A stretch of 64,000 bases of DNA, from positions 26,492-90,491 of the forward strand of contig JAUJOF010000004.1 of assembly GCA_030447785.1 (NCBI GenBank). The letters run 5' to 3'. The translations under genes were made by a program, and so were the position numbers. This document shows, piece after piece, positions 47,133-55,920 of this stretch (within the stretch, counting starts at the first letter, position 1; each line of letters opens with the position of its first letter). Source of the DNA: Solirubrobacteraceae bacterium. GTDB taxonomy: Bacteria > Actinomycetota > Thermoleophilia > Solirubrobacterales > Solirubrobacteraceae. Below the pieces are notes generated by a model, which was not told the origin of the DNA, did not search any database, and saw only the letters and a list, made by a program, of their open reading frames with translations.

Positions 47133-48281
47133 GTGATCGCCCTCGAACTCTCGTTCTGGCTAGCTGCTGCCTCGGTTCTGTATGCCCAGGCCGGCTACCC
47201 GTGCCTGCTCTTAACGTGGGATAAGCTGGCGCGTAGCCGCTCATCAAGCAGTGGCTTCGCGCCCGCTCAGGAGCCGTACGTGACCCTGGTGGTGGCCGCC
47301 CACGACGAGGAGGCGGTCATCGCCGCCAAGGTCGCCAACGCGCTCGCGCTCGCCTGGCCGCGCGATCGCCTGCAGGTGATCGTGGCCAGCGACGGCTCCA
47401 CCGACGCGACCGTGCAGCGCGCGCGCGCCGCCGGCGCCGACCTCGTCCTCGACCTTCCCCGCGGAGGCAAGATTCGCGCCCAGGACGCGGCCGTCGAGCA
47501 CGCCCGCGGCGAGATCATGGCCTTCGGCGACGCCAACGCCCAGTGGGAGCCGGGCGCGCTGCGCGAGCTCGTCGCGCCCTTCGCCGACGCCCGCGTGGGC
47601 TATGTCTGCGGCCAGGTGCGCTTCGTCCAGGATCCCGCCTACCCCGGCACCAACCAGGAGGGCCTCTACTGGCGCTATGAGATGGCGCTGCGCGCCCTGG
47701 AGTCGCGCCTGTCCTCGGTGACCGGGGGCAACGGGGCCATCTACGCCACGCGGCGCGAGGCGTACATCGTCGTGGACCCGATCATGGGCCACGACCTCTC
47801 CTTCCCCTTCAACCTGGTCAAGCGCGGGTGGCGGGCCGTGTACGCCCCGCAGGCGCGCGCGACGGAGAAGATGGTTCCCTCCATCGAGGGCGAGTTCGCG
47901 CGCAAGCGCCGCATGATGAGCCACGCCTGGCCGATCGTCCTGCGCGGTGGGATGCTCTCGCCGCGCGGGTACGGGTTCGCCTACGCGCTGATGATCGTGT
48001 CCCACCGCCTGCTGCGCTACGCCGCCCCCTTCCTGCACCTCGTCGCGTTCGTGGCCAGCGCTGCGCTCGCCATCCTGGGCGCCGGCCCACTCTACGTGGC
48101 CGCGCTGATCGTCCAGCTGGGGGTGCTGGCCGCCGCCGGGGCTGCCCGCGCGGTCCCCGCGCGACCGCTGCTGGTGGCGCGCTACTACGTCGTGACCACC
48201 GCCAGCGTGGCAATGGGTCTCTACGACTGGCTGCGCCATGGCACCGAGGCCGGATGGGAGGCCCCGGAGGGCACGCGATGA
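47133..48281 (+). CDS. Membrane family 2 glycosyltransferase
   Basis: 382 aa from a GTG at 47133 (earlier in-frame codons cross the divergent promoter region). N-terminal membrane helix (LSFWLAAASVLYAQAGYP), then the GT-A domain YVTLVVAAHDEEAVIAAKV, VIVASDGSTDAT, IMAFGDANAQWEPGALREL, VTGGNGAIYATRR and the QXXRW-like FARKRRMMSHAWP, followed by C-terminal helices, resembling processive hyaluronan/cellulose-type synthases. The first about 30 codons use less GC-rich codons, including TTA, which is unusual for the window. Confidence 0.88.
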   Translation: MIALELSFWLAAASVLYAQAGYPCLLLTWDKLARSRSSSSGFAPAQEPYVTLVVAAHDEEAVIAAKVANALALAWPRDRLQVIVASDGSTDATVQRARAAGADLVLDLPRGGKIRAQDAAVEHARGEIMAFGDANAQWEPGALRELVAPFADARVGYVCGQVRFVQDPAYPGTNQEGLYWRYEMALRALESRLSSVTGGNGAIYATRREAYIVVDPIMGHDLSFPFNLVKRGWRAVYAPQARATEKMVPSIEGEFARKRRMMSHAWPIVLRGGMLSPRGYGFAYALMIVSHRLLRYAAPFLHLVAFVASAALAILGAGPLYVAALIVQLGVLAAAGAARAVPARPLLVARYYVVTTASVAMGLYDWLRHGTEAGWEAPEGTR

Positions 48282-48871
48282 GCGAGGCGCTGCACCGGGC
48301 CTTCGACCTCGTGGTGGCCGCGACGGTGCTGACCGTCACCGCGCCCGTGCTGGCGGTCGCGGTGGTGGCCATCCGCCTCGAGTCCCCCGGCCACCCGATC
48401 TACCGCCAACGCCGGGTGGGGCGCCACGGGGCCCAGTTCGACGTGCTCAAGCTTCGCACCATGGTCGCCGGAGCGGAGGCGATGGGCTCCGGGCTGGCGA
48501 TCAACGAGGGCGACCCGCGCATCACCCGCCTGGGAGCGCTCCTGCGGCGCACCTCGGTGGACGAGCTGCCCAACCTCGTCAACGTGCTGCGCGGCGAGAT
48601 GGCCATCATCGGCCCGCGGCCCACGATTCCCGTGCAGGTGGCCCAGTACACCAAGCGCCAGCGCGGCCGGCTGGCCGTCAAGCCCGGCATCACCGGCTGG
48701 GCACAGGTGCACGGGCGGGCGTCGCTGCCCTGGGCGGAGCGCATCGAGCTGGACCTCTGGTACATCGAGCACCGCTCGTGGCGGCTGGACCTGCGCATCC
48801 TGGCGTGCACCGCCCGCGCTTTGATAGGCAGCGACGGGCTCTACAAGGGCGAAACGGGCGGGTGGCGCTAG
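48278..48871 (+). CDS. Undecaprenyl-phosphate sugar phosphotransferase (priming transferase)
   Basis: 197 aa, short PglC-like form. One N-terminal membrane/re-entrant helix (HRAFDLVVAATVLTVTAPVLAV cut at about 6-28), then RQRRVGRHGAQFDVLKLRTM, DPRITRLGALLRRTSVDELP (catalytic Asp-Glu pair), LVNVLRGEMAIIGPRPT and KPGITGWAQVHGR. It loads the first sugar-phosphate onto undecaprenyl phosphate, starting the glycan that other genes here extend, flip and polymerise. ATG overlaps the previous stop. Confidence 0.93.
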   Translation: MSEALHRAFDLVVAATVLTVTAPVLAVAVVAIRLESPGHPIYRQRRVGRHGAQFDVLKLRTMVAGAEAMGSGLAINEGDPRITRLGALLRRTSVDELPNLVNVLRGEMAIIGPRPTIPVQVAQYTKRQRGRLAVKPGITGWAQVHGRASLPWAERIELDLWYIEHRSWRLDLRILACTARALIGSDGLYKGETGGWR

Positions 48872-48878
48872 GGGCTTG

Positions 48879-49607
48879 CTAGGGGACCTTCTCGGGCGCG
48901 TCGTCGGTGTACTCCTCGCGGAAGAGCCGCAGCGCGTCCCATACGCGGTCGTTGAACTGCGGGCAGCCGAGCGTGCGCGTCCAGTTCACGGCCGCCACCT
49001 GGTAGGGCATGTTGGTGGTGTTCTGGAAGACGAGCGTGTGGTAGCCCCCGGGCGCGCCCAGGACCGGCTCCTGCACGAGCGCGCGCAGCTGATCGATGCG
49101 CTGCTGCGGGGTGCCTGGCGCGTACTGCAAGAGGATGCGCCCGTGCTCCGCGGAATGCAGCCAGTTCTCCACCGTGGGCGAGCTGCCCGGTCGGTACACG
49201 CCGTCCTCGGCGGGGATCGGGTTGTGGCGCCCCGAGCTGGGCGGATTGGAGTTGTAGTAGCTCGCCGGGACGGGCTGCTCGACGTGCTCGCCGCCCTGAT
49301 CCTCGAGTTCACGCAGCTCGCAGCCGGCGGCCTCCACCGCCGCCTCGAGGTCCTCCGCGCGCTGGGGGGGCAGGGAGACGTTCTGCACCTCCTCGCCGGC
49401 AGCCTCGACCGGGCCCTCGTCGCCCGCGGCGGTGCTGTCGCCGCCGGCCAGCACCAGCGCCACGATGCCCGCCACCAGGGCGGCGACGAGCACGCCTCCG
49501 GCGCCCAGCTGCAGCACCCGGGCGCGCTTCGCCCGCTTGGCCGCCTCGCGCTCGGCGGCCTCGCGCTCGGCCTTTCGGCGGGCCTTCTCCTCGGCGCGGT
49601 GGGCCAT
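48879..49607 (-). CDS. DUF3105 membrane-anchored protein
   Basis: 242 aa from the ATG at 49607. A highly charged Ala/Glu/Arg/Lys helix (residues 1-28) precedes one membrane helix (VLVAALVAGIVALVLAG). The external domain carries the DUF3105 sequence YYNSNPPSSGRHNP, VENWLHSAEHGRILLQYAPG, and PYQVAAVNWTRTLGCP. Function of the family is unknown. It ends 7 bases from the convergent sugar transferase and starts 11 bases after the hydrolase gene, so it is probably co-transcribed with the latter. Confidence 0.88.
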   Translation of the reverse strand: MAHRAEEKARRKAEREAAEREAAKRAKRARVLQLGAGGVLVAALVAGIVALVLAGGDSTAAGDEGPVEAAGEEVQNVSLPPQRAEDLEAAVEAAGCELRELEDQGGEHVEQPVPASYYNSNPPSSGRHNPIPAEDGVYRPGSSPTVENWLHSAEHGRILLQYAPGTPQQRIDQLRALVQEPVLGAPGGYHTLVFQNTTNMPYQVAAVNWTRTLGCPQFNDRVWDALRLFREEYTDDAPEKVP

Positions 49608-49618
49608 TGGCGGGCAGG

Positions 49619-50455
49619 CTAGCGGGAGGCCCAGGCGCGCTCCTGCCCCGCGCGCACCGGACGCCAGCATGCGTCCACGAAAGCGGCGATCTCCCCGGTC
49701 AGCCGGCGCGGATTGACGCGCAGCTCCACCACCGAGTCGGCCTCCAGCAGCCGCCCATCGGGCAGCTCGTCGGCCAGCATCCCCGAGTCGGAGAAGGGAT
49801 GGACGGGATCGCGGTGGTGGCCGATGATCAGCGCGGGCGCCTCGAAGGTGCGCCGCAGGTCGCGGTGAGGTGCCACGCGCCCGAAGAAGATGCCCTGCAG
49901 CACGGCGGCGCTGGGCCCCGGGTCCTGGCGCACCGCGTCCAGCAGGACGTCGCCCCAGAAGGGCAGCGCGCGGGGCGGGATCGCACGCGCCGCCCGCGAG
50001 AGCGCCCGCATCCAGGACTCGCCGAAGGTCAGGCCGACCAGCAGTGGACTGAAGACCACCGCGCAGGCCAGCAGCGCGTTGTCGAGGACGGGCATCTCGA
50101 TGACCATGCCGCGCAGGCGCTCCGGGGCGAGGTCGGCGACCTCCAGTGCGGTGTTGGCGCCCAGCGAGGTGCCCCCCACCACCGCCTGGTCGACGTCAAG
50201 GTGGTCGAGCAGCCCGACGATCTGCCGGCCGAAGGCGGTCATCGAGTAGCGCCACATGTCGCGGGGGCGATCCGAGCGCCCGTGGCCCAGCAGGTCGAGC
50301 AGCAACACCCGGTTGCCCCGCCGGGCCAGCTCGTGCGCCAGCGGCTGCTGCATGCGCGTGCTCAGCAGCAGGCCATGGACGAGCACGATCACGCGCTCGC
50401 CCTCGCCGTAGGTCTCGAAGTGCAGGCGGTGGCCGTGGTGCTCGAAGGAGGGCAT
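49619..50455 (-). CDS. Alpha/beta hydrolase
   Basis: 278 aa. Oxyanion motif VLVHGLLLSTRM, strand VLLLDLLGHGRSDRP, nucleophile elbow GGTSLGANTA (Ser), lid, then the acid HHRDPVHPF and a late strand-loop ADSVVELRVNP where the catalytic His would be expected; a clear His is not seen at that site, so activity is uncertain. TACCGT on the minus strand (50470 to 50465) ends 9 bases before the ATG. Confidence 0.83.
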   Translation of the reverse strand: MPSFEHHGHRLHFETYGEGERVIVLVHGLLLSTRMQQPLAHELARRGNRVLLLDLLGHGRSDRPRDMWRYSMTAFGRQIVGLLDHLDVDQAVVGGTSLGANTALEVADLAPERLRGMVIEMPVLDNALLACAVVFSPLLVGLTFGESWMRALSRAARAIPPRALPFWGDVLLDAVRQDPGPSAAVLQGIFFGRVAPHRDLRRTFEAPALIIGHHRDPVHPFSDSGMLADELPDGRLLEADSVVELRVNPRRLTGEIAAFVDACWRPVRAGQERAWASR

Positions 50456-50464
50456 GCGGGCCGC

Positions 50465-50470
50465 ACGGTA
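50465..50470 (-). promoter_or_regulatory. -10 box of a probable leaderless promoter (hydrolase gene)
   Basis: TACCGT on the minus strand, ending 9 bases before the ATG at 50455. Confidence 0.45.
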
Positions 50471-50535
50471 CCCGCTCGTCGGGACCGGGCGGGCCCGAGC
50501 GGCGCCTCAGGCACGCCGGGAGATGAGCTCTTCGA

Positions 50536-51411
50536 TCACATCCCGGCGCGGTCGACCTTGCGGTGGTAGCGCTCGCCGGCCTTGCCGCCCAACAGCGCGC
50601 CGGCGATCGTGGCGGCCACGATCGCCGCCAGCGCGATGAGTCCGCCCAACGTCAACGAGCTCGTGGGAACCGGCACGGTCGGCACATCGATCTGCTGGAG
50701 CAGGTTGTACTCGGAGCCGAAGATCAGCCCGAGCACGACGAGCGCCACGCTGACCGCCAGGCCGAACACCCACACGCCCAAGCCCTGCCGGGCGCCGTCG
50801 AAGCGGGACATCCGTCCGGCCACGTAGCCGCCCCCGAGATAGGCGAGAGCGAGCACGAGGACCAGCAGCGCGCCGCCCACGATCCCGATCGCGCCGGCCG
50901 ACTGACTGGCCGCCTGCGGCCCGAGATCGATCGAGAAGCCCACCGCCGTGGCGATCGCTCCGAGCAGGGCGACGAGCAGTGCGGCCAGCGCGATCGCCAC
51001 GAGCCAGCCGAAGAACGCCGCACCGACGTTGAAGCCGCCGAACTCGTCGCGCTGGCGGGCCCGCGTGTCCGCGAGCGCGCCGCGCTGCTCGTAGTGGCGC
51101 TCCAGATCGCGCTCGGTCGCGGCGGAGAGCGCCCGGTCAGCCGGGACCGACGGCGCCGCGCGCACGTGGCTCGCGGCGACGGGCACGGTCACCGTCTTGT
51201 CCTCCGCCGTGGCCTCGTGGAAGGGCACGAAGTGCCGCCTGCGCCCAAGGGGACCGCTCTTGACGATCCCCCAGGTCGGCTGCTGGGTGTCGCGGGACAG
51301 GTAGACGTGCTCGAGCTTTCCGAGCTTCGCGTCGTCCTGCCCGACGACCTTGCGTCCGGTCCACGACTGGACACCGCTCTTCGCGGCAGGGCGTGCGGGG
51401 TTGCTGGCCAT
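50536..51411 (-). CDS. PRC-barrel domain membrane protein
   Basis: 291 aa. N-terminal PRC-barrel-like domain (WTGRKVVGQDDAKLGKLEHVYL ... HFVPFHEATAEDKTVTVPV, about 15-80), a charged linker, and a four-helix membrane part (VGAAFFGWLVAIALAALLVALLGA, GGALLVLVLALAYLGGGYVAG and two more). The C-terminus has GALLGGKAGERYHRKVDRAG. PRC-barrel membrane proteins of this type are common in actinobacterial stress regions; no enzymatic role is evident. 27 bases separate it from the MscS-like gene upstream. Confidence 0.8.
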   Translation of the reverse strand: MASNPARPAAKSGVQSWTGRKVVGQDDAKLGKLEHVYLSRDTQQPTWGIVKSGPLGRRRHFVPFHEATAEDKTVTVPVAASHVRAAPSVPADRALSAATERDLERHYEQRGALADTRARQRDEFGGFNVGAAFFGWLVAIALAALLVALLGAIATAVGFSIDLGPQAASQSAGAIGIVGGALLVLVLALAYLGGGYVAGRMSRFDGARQGLGVWVFGLAVSVALVVLGLIFGSEYNLLQQIDVPTVPVPTSSLTLGGLIALAAIVAATIAGALLGGKAGERYHRKVDRAGM

Positions 51412-51438
51412 CGTGTCGCTCCTCGCTCAGGGCTCGGA

Positions 51439-52260
51439 CTAGGTGGCCCGGTAGGAGCCGGTGTCGCCGCCACGTGGCGCGTCGGACGCGCGCCCGGAGG
51501 CCCGGACCTCCTGCTGGGCGCCCTCGCCGCGCTGGGCCTGCTCCTTCCCGCGGTCGCGGGCGATCCGCGCGTCGCGCTGCACCTGGTCGCGCTGTTCCTG
51601 GCCCTTGCGGTAGGCGTCCTCGAGCATGCGCTCGGCCACCGGCCGGCCGCCGAGTCCGAAGGCCAGCGCGAGGCCCAGCGCCATGGCGCCCATGGTGGCC
51701 GCGAAGGCGATCTGCACGATGTTCGGCGCGATCTGCAGCTGGGAGAGAATCATGAAGCCGGCGATGACCATCACCAGTGCCGGAACGACGGTGCCGATGA
51801 CCTTGCCCGTGGGCGTGTCGCCCGTGAGCTTGGCGGCCCCGCCCCCCGCGGCGCCGGCGATGACCGCCGCGACCACGAAGATCGCGATCGCCGCGATCAC
51901 GTTGGGCAGGTAGGCCAGCACCTGGTTCATGAAGCCGGTCAGCGCGGGGATGCCCAGCTGCCCGATCGCCGAGAAGACGAAGAAGATGAAGATCAGGACG
52001 AAGACGACGCGGCTGATGCCGTTGGCCGGGCTCGCGTCGGGCGAGACACGATCGACGTACCGGCGCGCGTCGGACTCGCTGAGCTTCTCGTCGACGCCGA
52101 GCTTCTCGAGCGCCTTGCGCACGATGGCCTTGACGACCTTCGCGACGAAGTAGCCGATGATCAGGATCAGCAGGAAGCCGAGCAGCTTGGGCAGGAACTG
52201 GAACAGGCCGTCAAGCGCGGCCTGGACGCTGTCCGCGATGCGGACTTGGGCGAGGGGCAT
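51439..52260 (-). CDS. MscS-related membrane protein (conserved TM-helix repeat family)
   Basis: 273 aa from the ATG at 52260. Helix repeats FLPKLLGFLLILIIGYFVAK and NGISRVVFVLIFIFFVFSAI, then YLPNVIAAIAIFVVAAVIAG and a pore-like ALGLALAFGLGGRPVAERML, the MscS TM3-like signature. No beta-domain of a full MscS channel follows; the tail is a hydrophilic Gln/Arg/Asp region. Probably a membrane stress or small-channel protein; transport is not proven. Confidence 0.82.
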   Translation of the reverse strand: MPLAQVRIADSVQAALDGLFQFLPKLLGFLLILIIGYFVAKVVKAIVRKALEKLGVDEKLSESDARRYVDRVSPDASPANGISRVVFVLIFIFFVFSAIGQLGIPALTGFMNQVLAYLPNVIAAIAIFVVAAVIAGAAGGGAAKLTGDTPTGKVIGTVVPALVMVIAGFMILSQLQIAPNIVQIAFAATMGAMALGLALAFGLGGRPVAERMLEDAYRKGQEQRDQVQRDARIARDRGKEQAQRGEGAQQEVRASGRASDAPRGGDTGSYRAT

Positions 52261-52387
52261 GGGGTCTCCGAGGGTCGTTTGCCTTACCTGGCCCCCTACG
52301 ACGGATGAGAACGGCCGGGGGTTACGGACGGTCGGAAACCGACGCGGGCGTAACCGGACGGGTCGGCGAACCGTCCTAGTTGTTTCG
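52261..52387. promoter_or_regulatory. Divergent promoter region between MscS-like gene and sigma factor
   Basis: 127 bases between divergent genes. It includes the imperfect dyad GGTCGGAAACCGAC (arms GGTCG and CGACC-like) and TAGTTG at 52377-52382 just before the sigma-factor ATG. No operator can be named. Confidence 0.35.
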
Positions 52388-52973
52388 ATGGCCACCGTCC
52401 CGGAGAGGACCCCAACCGCCGTGGACCCCGACCGAAGGCTCGTCAAGGCCGCGCGCGCCGGCGACCTGACGGCCTTTGAGGCGCTCGCCCGACGCCACGG
52501 GGACACGGCCCTGCGGGTTGGCCACGCGCATCGTCGGCCCCGACGAGGCGCCCGATGTCTGCCAGGAGGCCCTCCTGCGCGCCTTCCACCGCCTGTCGCG
52601 CTTCCGGGGGACGGGCAGCTTCCGGGCCTGGCTGCTGCAGATCACCCACAACAGCGCCGTGGACGCCCTCCAGCGCCGGCGCAGCGAGACGACCGATCCC
52701 TCGGAGTTCGAAGACGAGCGCGATGCCGACCCCCGGCGCAGCCCGGCCGCCCGGCTCGAGCGCCGCGAGCGCCTGGAGAGCAAGCTCGAGCTGCTGCGCC
52801 CCACCCACCGCGCCGTCCTCGTGCTGCGCGACGTCGAGGGGCTGAGCTACGACGAGATCGCCGAGATCACCCAGACGCCGCTGGGCAGCGTCAAGGGGCG
52901 CCTGCACCGTGCCCGCGGCGAGCTGATCGACCTGCTGCGCGCCAACACCTACGACTGGGAGCTTCCCGGGTGA
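52388..52973 (+). CDS. ECF-type RNA polymerase sigma factor (frameshifted by one base)
   Basis: Two frames form one gene of about 194 aa. The first reads MATVPERTPTAVDPDRRLVK then AARAGDLTAFEALARRHGDTALR (start of region 2). The second continues LATRIVGPDEAPDVCQEALLRAF, FRGTGSFRAWLLQITHNSAVD (region 2.3-2.4) and RAVLVLRDVEGLSYDEIAEIT, PLGSVKGRLHRARGEL (region 4 helix-turn-helix). Removing one G in the GGG at 52517-52519 joins ALR to LATRIV without loss. Its stop overlaps the GTG of the next small gene. Confidence 0.88.
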
Positions 52974-53209
52974 GCACGGGCGACGACGAGGAACTCACGC
53001 CGGCGGAGCGCGCCGTGGGCGCCCACCTGGTGGTGCTGCGCACCGAGACCCCGCCGGCGGACCGCGCGCTCATCCGTCGCGTCGTGGCCACCGCCCGCTG
53101 GCAGCGAGCGCTGCGCGCGCCGCTGCGCCTGGCGGGCGTGTTCCTCTCCGCGCTGGGCGATGCCCTGGGTCCGCTGCTCGGCCGCCGCTCGCGCCGCGCT
53201 CGTCGCTGA
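52970..53209 (+). CDS. Small protein coupled to the sigma factor, possible anti-sigma
   Basis: 79 aa from a GTG overlapping the sigma-factor stop (GTGA). Sequence VSTGDDEELTPAERAVGAHL, then LRTETPPADRALIRRVVATA and an amphipathic/hydrophobic end LRLAGVFLSALGDALGPLLG with a basic tail. It has no HxxxCxxC zinc motif. Translational coupling to an ECF sigma and a helical N-terminus suggest an anti-sigma partner, but I do not recognise a family. Confidence 0.6.
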   Translation: MSTGDDEELTPAERAVGAHLVVLRTETPPADRALIRRVVATARWQRALRAPLRLAGVFLSALGDALGPLLGRRSRRARR

Positions 53210-54015
53210 TGATCGTGCTCGAACAGGCGGGCGAGGCGCTCGGCGGGTTCCTCCCGCGCCTGGGCGGCGCGCTCGTTCTCCTGCTGGTGGGAATGCTGGC
53301 CGCGCGCGTGCTGGCGCGAGTGGCCACCCGCGCCCTGCGTGCCGCGAGGCTCGACGAGCTGGCCGAGCGATGGGGCGTGCACGACACCCTCGAACGCGTC
53401 GGGCTGGAGCGGTCGCTCGCGCGCCTGACGGGCGGTGCCCTGCGCGTCGCGCTCCTCGTGATCGTGGTTTTCGCCGCGCTCTCGCTGCTCGGGCTGCAGT
53501 TCCTGAGCCAGTCGCTCAACCAGGCGATCCTCTTCCTGCCGCGCATCCTCGCGGCGGCCGTCCTGCTGCTGGCCGGCGTCGTGCTGGCCGGCGTGGTGCG
53601 CGCCCGCATCGACCGCATGACGCGCGAGATGGACCTGCGGGCGCCGCTGGGACGCGTCGCCCAGGTCCTGGTCGTGGTGGTCTTTGCGCTCACTGCCGCG
53701 GCGCAGCTGGCGCTGTCCACCGCCATCCTCCTGACCCTGCTGGCCATCGTGCTCAGCGCGCTGGTCGCCGCTCCGGTTCTGGCCTTCGGGCTGGGCGGGC
53801 GGGAGGTCGCGCGGGCGCTCAGCGCCTCCTACTACGTCCGCGGCATCTTCGAGGTCGGCCAGACGGTGACTGTGGCGGGCCACCGGGGCAGGATCGAGGC
53901 GATCGAGACGACCACGACGCTGCTGGTCACCGAGGACGGGGAGACGGTGCACGTGCCCAACCACCTGCTGCTCGAGTCCGTCGTGACGCGGCACCGGTCG
54001 GTCGACGAGGGTTAG
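53209..54015 (+). CDS. MscS-family mechanosensitive-channel-like protein
   Basis: 268 aa; ATG overlaps the previous stop. Membrane helices LGGALVLLLVGMLAARVLAR, ALRVALLVIVVFAALSLLGLQ, ILAAAVLLLAGVVLAGVVRA and a pore helix VAAPVLAFGLGGREVARAL, followed by a short MscS beta-domain: YYVRGIFEVGQTVTVAGHRG and VTEDGETVHVPNHLLLESVV. Probably responds to membrane tension. It pairs with the divergent related gene at 51439, the two flanking the sigma factor. Confidence 0.87.
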   Translation: MIVLEQAGEALGGFLPRLGGALVLLLVGMLAARVLARVATRALRAARLDELAERWGVHDTLERVGLERSLARLTGGALRVALLVIVVFAALSLLGLQFLSQSLNQAILFLPRILAAAVLLLAGVVLAGVVRARIDRMTREMDLRAPLGRVAQVLVVVVFALTAAAQLALSTAILLTLLAIVLSALVAAPVLAFGLGGREVARALSASYYVRGIFEVGQTVTVAGHRGRIEAIETTTTLLVTEDGETVHVPNHLLLESVVTRHRSVDEG

Positions 54016-54113
54016 CGCCCGCCACGGACCCGAGCGGCGGATACGGCTGGTTGCGCCACGCCCTCCAGGTCGTAGCGTTCACCGCCTCCACTCGGCAAAC
54101 CAGGAGGATTCCC

Positions 54114-55016
54114 ATGGCGAAGGAACCCCGTCCGCTGCACGGCAAGGTCGCGGCCATCACCGGTGGCGCGCGCGGCATCGGGCGTGCGACCGCGCAGGCC
54201 TTCGTGCGCCAGGGCATGAAGGTGGCCATCGGCGACCTCGACCTCCAGACCGCCCAGCAGACCGCCGACGAGCTGGGGCCGGTTGGCGCCGCCTTCGGGC
54301 TCGACGTCACCGACCGCGACTCCTTCGCCGCGTTCCTGGACGCCACGCAGGAGGAGCTCGGGCCGCTCGACGTGCTGGTCAACAACGCCGGGATCATGCA
54401 GATCGGCCGTTTCCAAGACGAGGACGACGCCACCGCCCGCCGGCAGGTGGACATCAACGTGCACGGGGTCATCACCGGCACCAAGCTGGCGCTGGAGCGG
54501 ATGGTCCCGCGCAACACCGGCGCGGTGGTCAACATCGCCTCCCAGGCGGGCAAGTTCGGCATACCGGGCGGGGCGACATATTCGGCCACCAAGCACGCGG
54601 TCGTGGGTCTCAGCGAGGCGGTCCGCGCCGAGCTCATGCTCGAGGGTTCGGCCGTGGACATCGTCTACGTCATGCCCGCGCTGGTCAACACCGAGCTGGC
54701 CTCCGGGACCACCCAGACCCGCGCAGTCAGGAAGATCGAGCCCCACGACGTGGCCGACGCGATCGTCCACGCCCTGCGCCACGGCATCGTCGACGTGTGG
54801 GTGCCCAAGAACGTCAAGGCCATCAACAGGGTCACCACGCTGCTGCCTCGCCGGGGCACCGAGGCCGTGGCCCGGGCGTTGAAGGCCGACAGGGTGCTCT
54901 ACACGTTCGATCCCGACGTGCGCCGCGAGTACGAGCTGCGTGCCGCCCGCTCGGGGCCCGCGCTACGTCGCGGCGAGGACACGTCCAAGGAGATCGCCAA
55001 GCCCTCGGGCTCGTGA
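54114..55016 (+). CDS. Short-chain dehydrogenase/reductase
   Basis: 300 aa, ATG 5 bases after AGGAGG. Cofactor motif AAITGGARGIGRATA, LDVTDRD, NNAGIMQIG, catalytic Ser in NIASQAG and YSATK. An Asp after beta-2 (IGDLDLQTA) favours NAD(H). The C-terminal extension (RALKADRVLYTFDPDVRREY) is typical of a group of actinobacterial SDRs. Substrate unknown. Upstream, TAGCGT at 54073-54078 may be its -10. Confidence 0.9.
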   Translation: MAKEPRPLHGKVAAITGGARGIGRATAQAFVRQGMKVAIGDLDLQTAQQTADELGPVGAAFGLDVTDRDSFAAFLDATQEELGPLDVLVNNAGIMQIGRFQDEDDATARRQVDINVHGVITGTKLALERMVPRNTGAVVNIASQAGKFGIPGGATYSATKHAVVGLSEAVRAELMLEGSAVDIVYVMPALVNTELASGTTQTRAVRKIEPHDVADAIVHALRHGIVDVWVPKNVKAINRVTTLLPRRGTEAVARALKADRVLYTFDPDVRREYELRAARSGPALRRGEDTSKEIAKPSGS

Positions 55017-55032
55017 TGCGCGCGGGCGGTCG

Positions 55033-55920
55033 TCAGCCGGCCCGCAGCCACTCCGCGATCCGCGCGCCTATGCGCTGGCCCTGGTCCTCCTGGAGGAAGT
55101 GCCCCGCGTCGGCCACAACCTCCGGTGGATCGCGGTTGATGGCGGAGGTGAAGCGCTCGCCCATCTCCGGCGTGAGGACGGGGTCGTCGGCGCCCCAGAG
55201 GGTGAGCGTGGGGCGCGTGTCGGCGCCCAGCGCCTCGAGCACGCGTTGGCCGGCCTCGGCCCCGGGCGCGTCGGGCGACTGGGGCACTATCAGCGGGAAG
55301 GCCTTGGCCCCCGCCTTGGAGGCCGTGTTGGGGAACGGCGCGTCATAGGCCGCGGCCACCTCGTCGCCCGGGTCCACGTGACAGCCGTTGCGCACGAGCA
55401 TGCCGATGGGCAGGTCCTCGGTGCGCTCGACGAAGTCGCGGAAGGTCTGCCAGGCGTCGCTCATGGGCTGTCGGCCGGTGAACAGCCCGCTGTCGAGGAT
55501 CACGATGCGCTCGACGCGCTCGGGAAGCTCGACCGCGCAGCGCAGCCCGATCGGGCCGCCCCAGTCGTGCACCACGACCGTCGCGCCGCGCAGGTCGAGC
55601 TCCTCGAGCAGGACGCCCGCCGCCGCGGTGTGGCGGTCGTAGGAGTACCAGTCCTGGTCGATCGGCTTGTCCGAGCGCCCGAAGCCCGGCAGGTCGGGCG
55701 CGATGCAGCGAAAGCCCGCGTCGCGCACGGGTGGGATGACCTTGCGCCACAGATAGGACCACGTCGGCTCGCCGTGGAGGAAGACCACCGGCGCCCCCGA
55801 GCCCACGTCGGCGTGGGCCAGGCGCAGCCCCTCCCACCCGCGGAACACGGGCGAGCCCAGCGCCTCGATCCCCGGCAGCCCCGCGAAGAGCTCGTCGGGC
55901 GTGCGCACCGCGTCGGTCAC
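55033..55920 (-). CDS. Haloalkane dehalogenase-like alpha/beta hydrolase
   Basis: 295 aa from a GTG overlapping the ppa stop (GTGA). Resembles the DhlA-type subfamily: VVFLHGEPTWSYLWRKVIPP, DLPGFGRSDKP, nucleophile VVVHDWGGPIGL (Asp, with the adjacent Trp), AAYDAPFPNTASKAGAKAFP, acid LWGADDPVL and base ADAGHFLQED. All triad positions are filled. Physiological substrate is unknown; the halide-binding second Trp cannot be placed with confidence, so epoxide or other ester activity is possible. Confidence 0.87.
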   Translation of the reverse strand: MTDAVRTPDELFAGLPGIEALGSPVFRGWEGLRLAHADVGSGAPVVFLHGEPTWSYLWRKVIPPVRDAGFRCIAPDLPGFGRSDKPIDQDWYSYDRHTAAAGVLLEELDLRGATVVVHDWGGPIGLRCAVELPERVERIVILDSGLFTGRQPMSDAWQTFRDFVERTEDLPIGMLVRNGCHVDPGDEVAAAYDAPFPNTASKAGAKAFPLIVPQSPDAPGAEAGQRVLEALGADTRPTLTLWGADDPVLTPEMGERFTSAINRDPPEVVADAGHFLQEDQGQRIGARIAEWLRAG

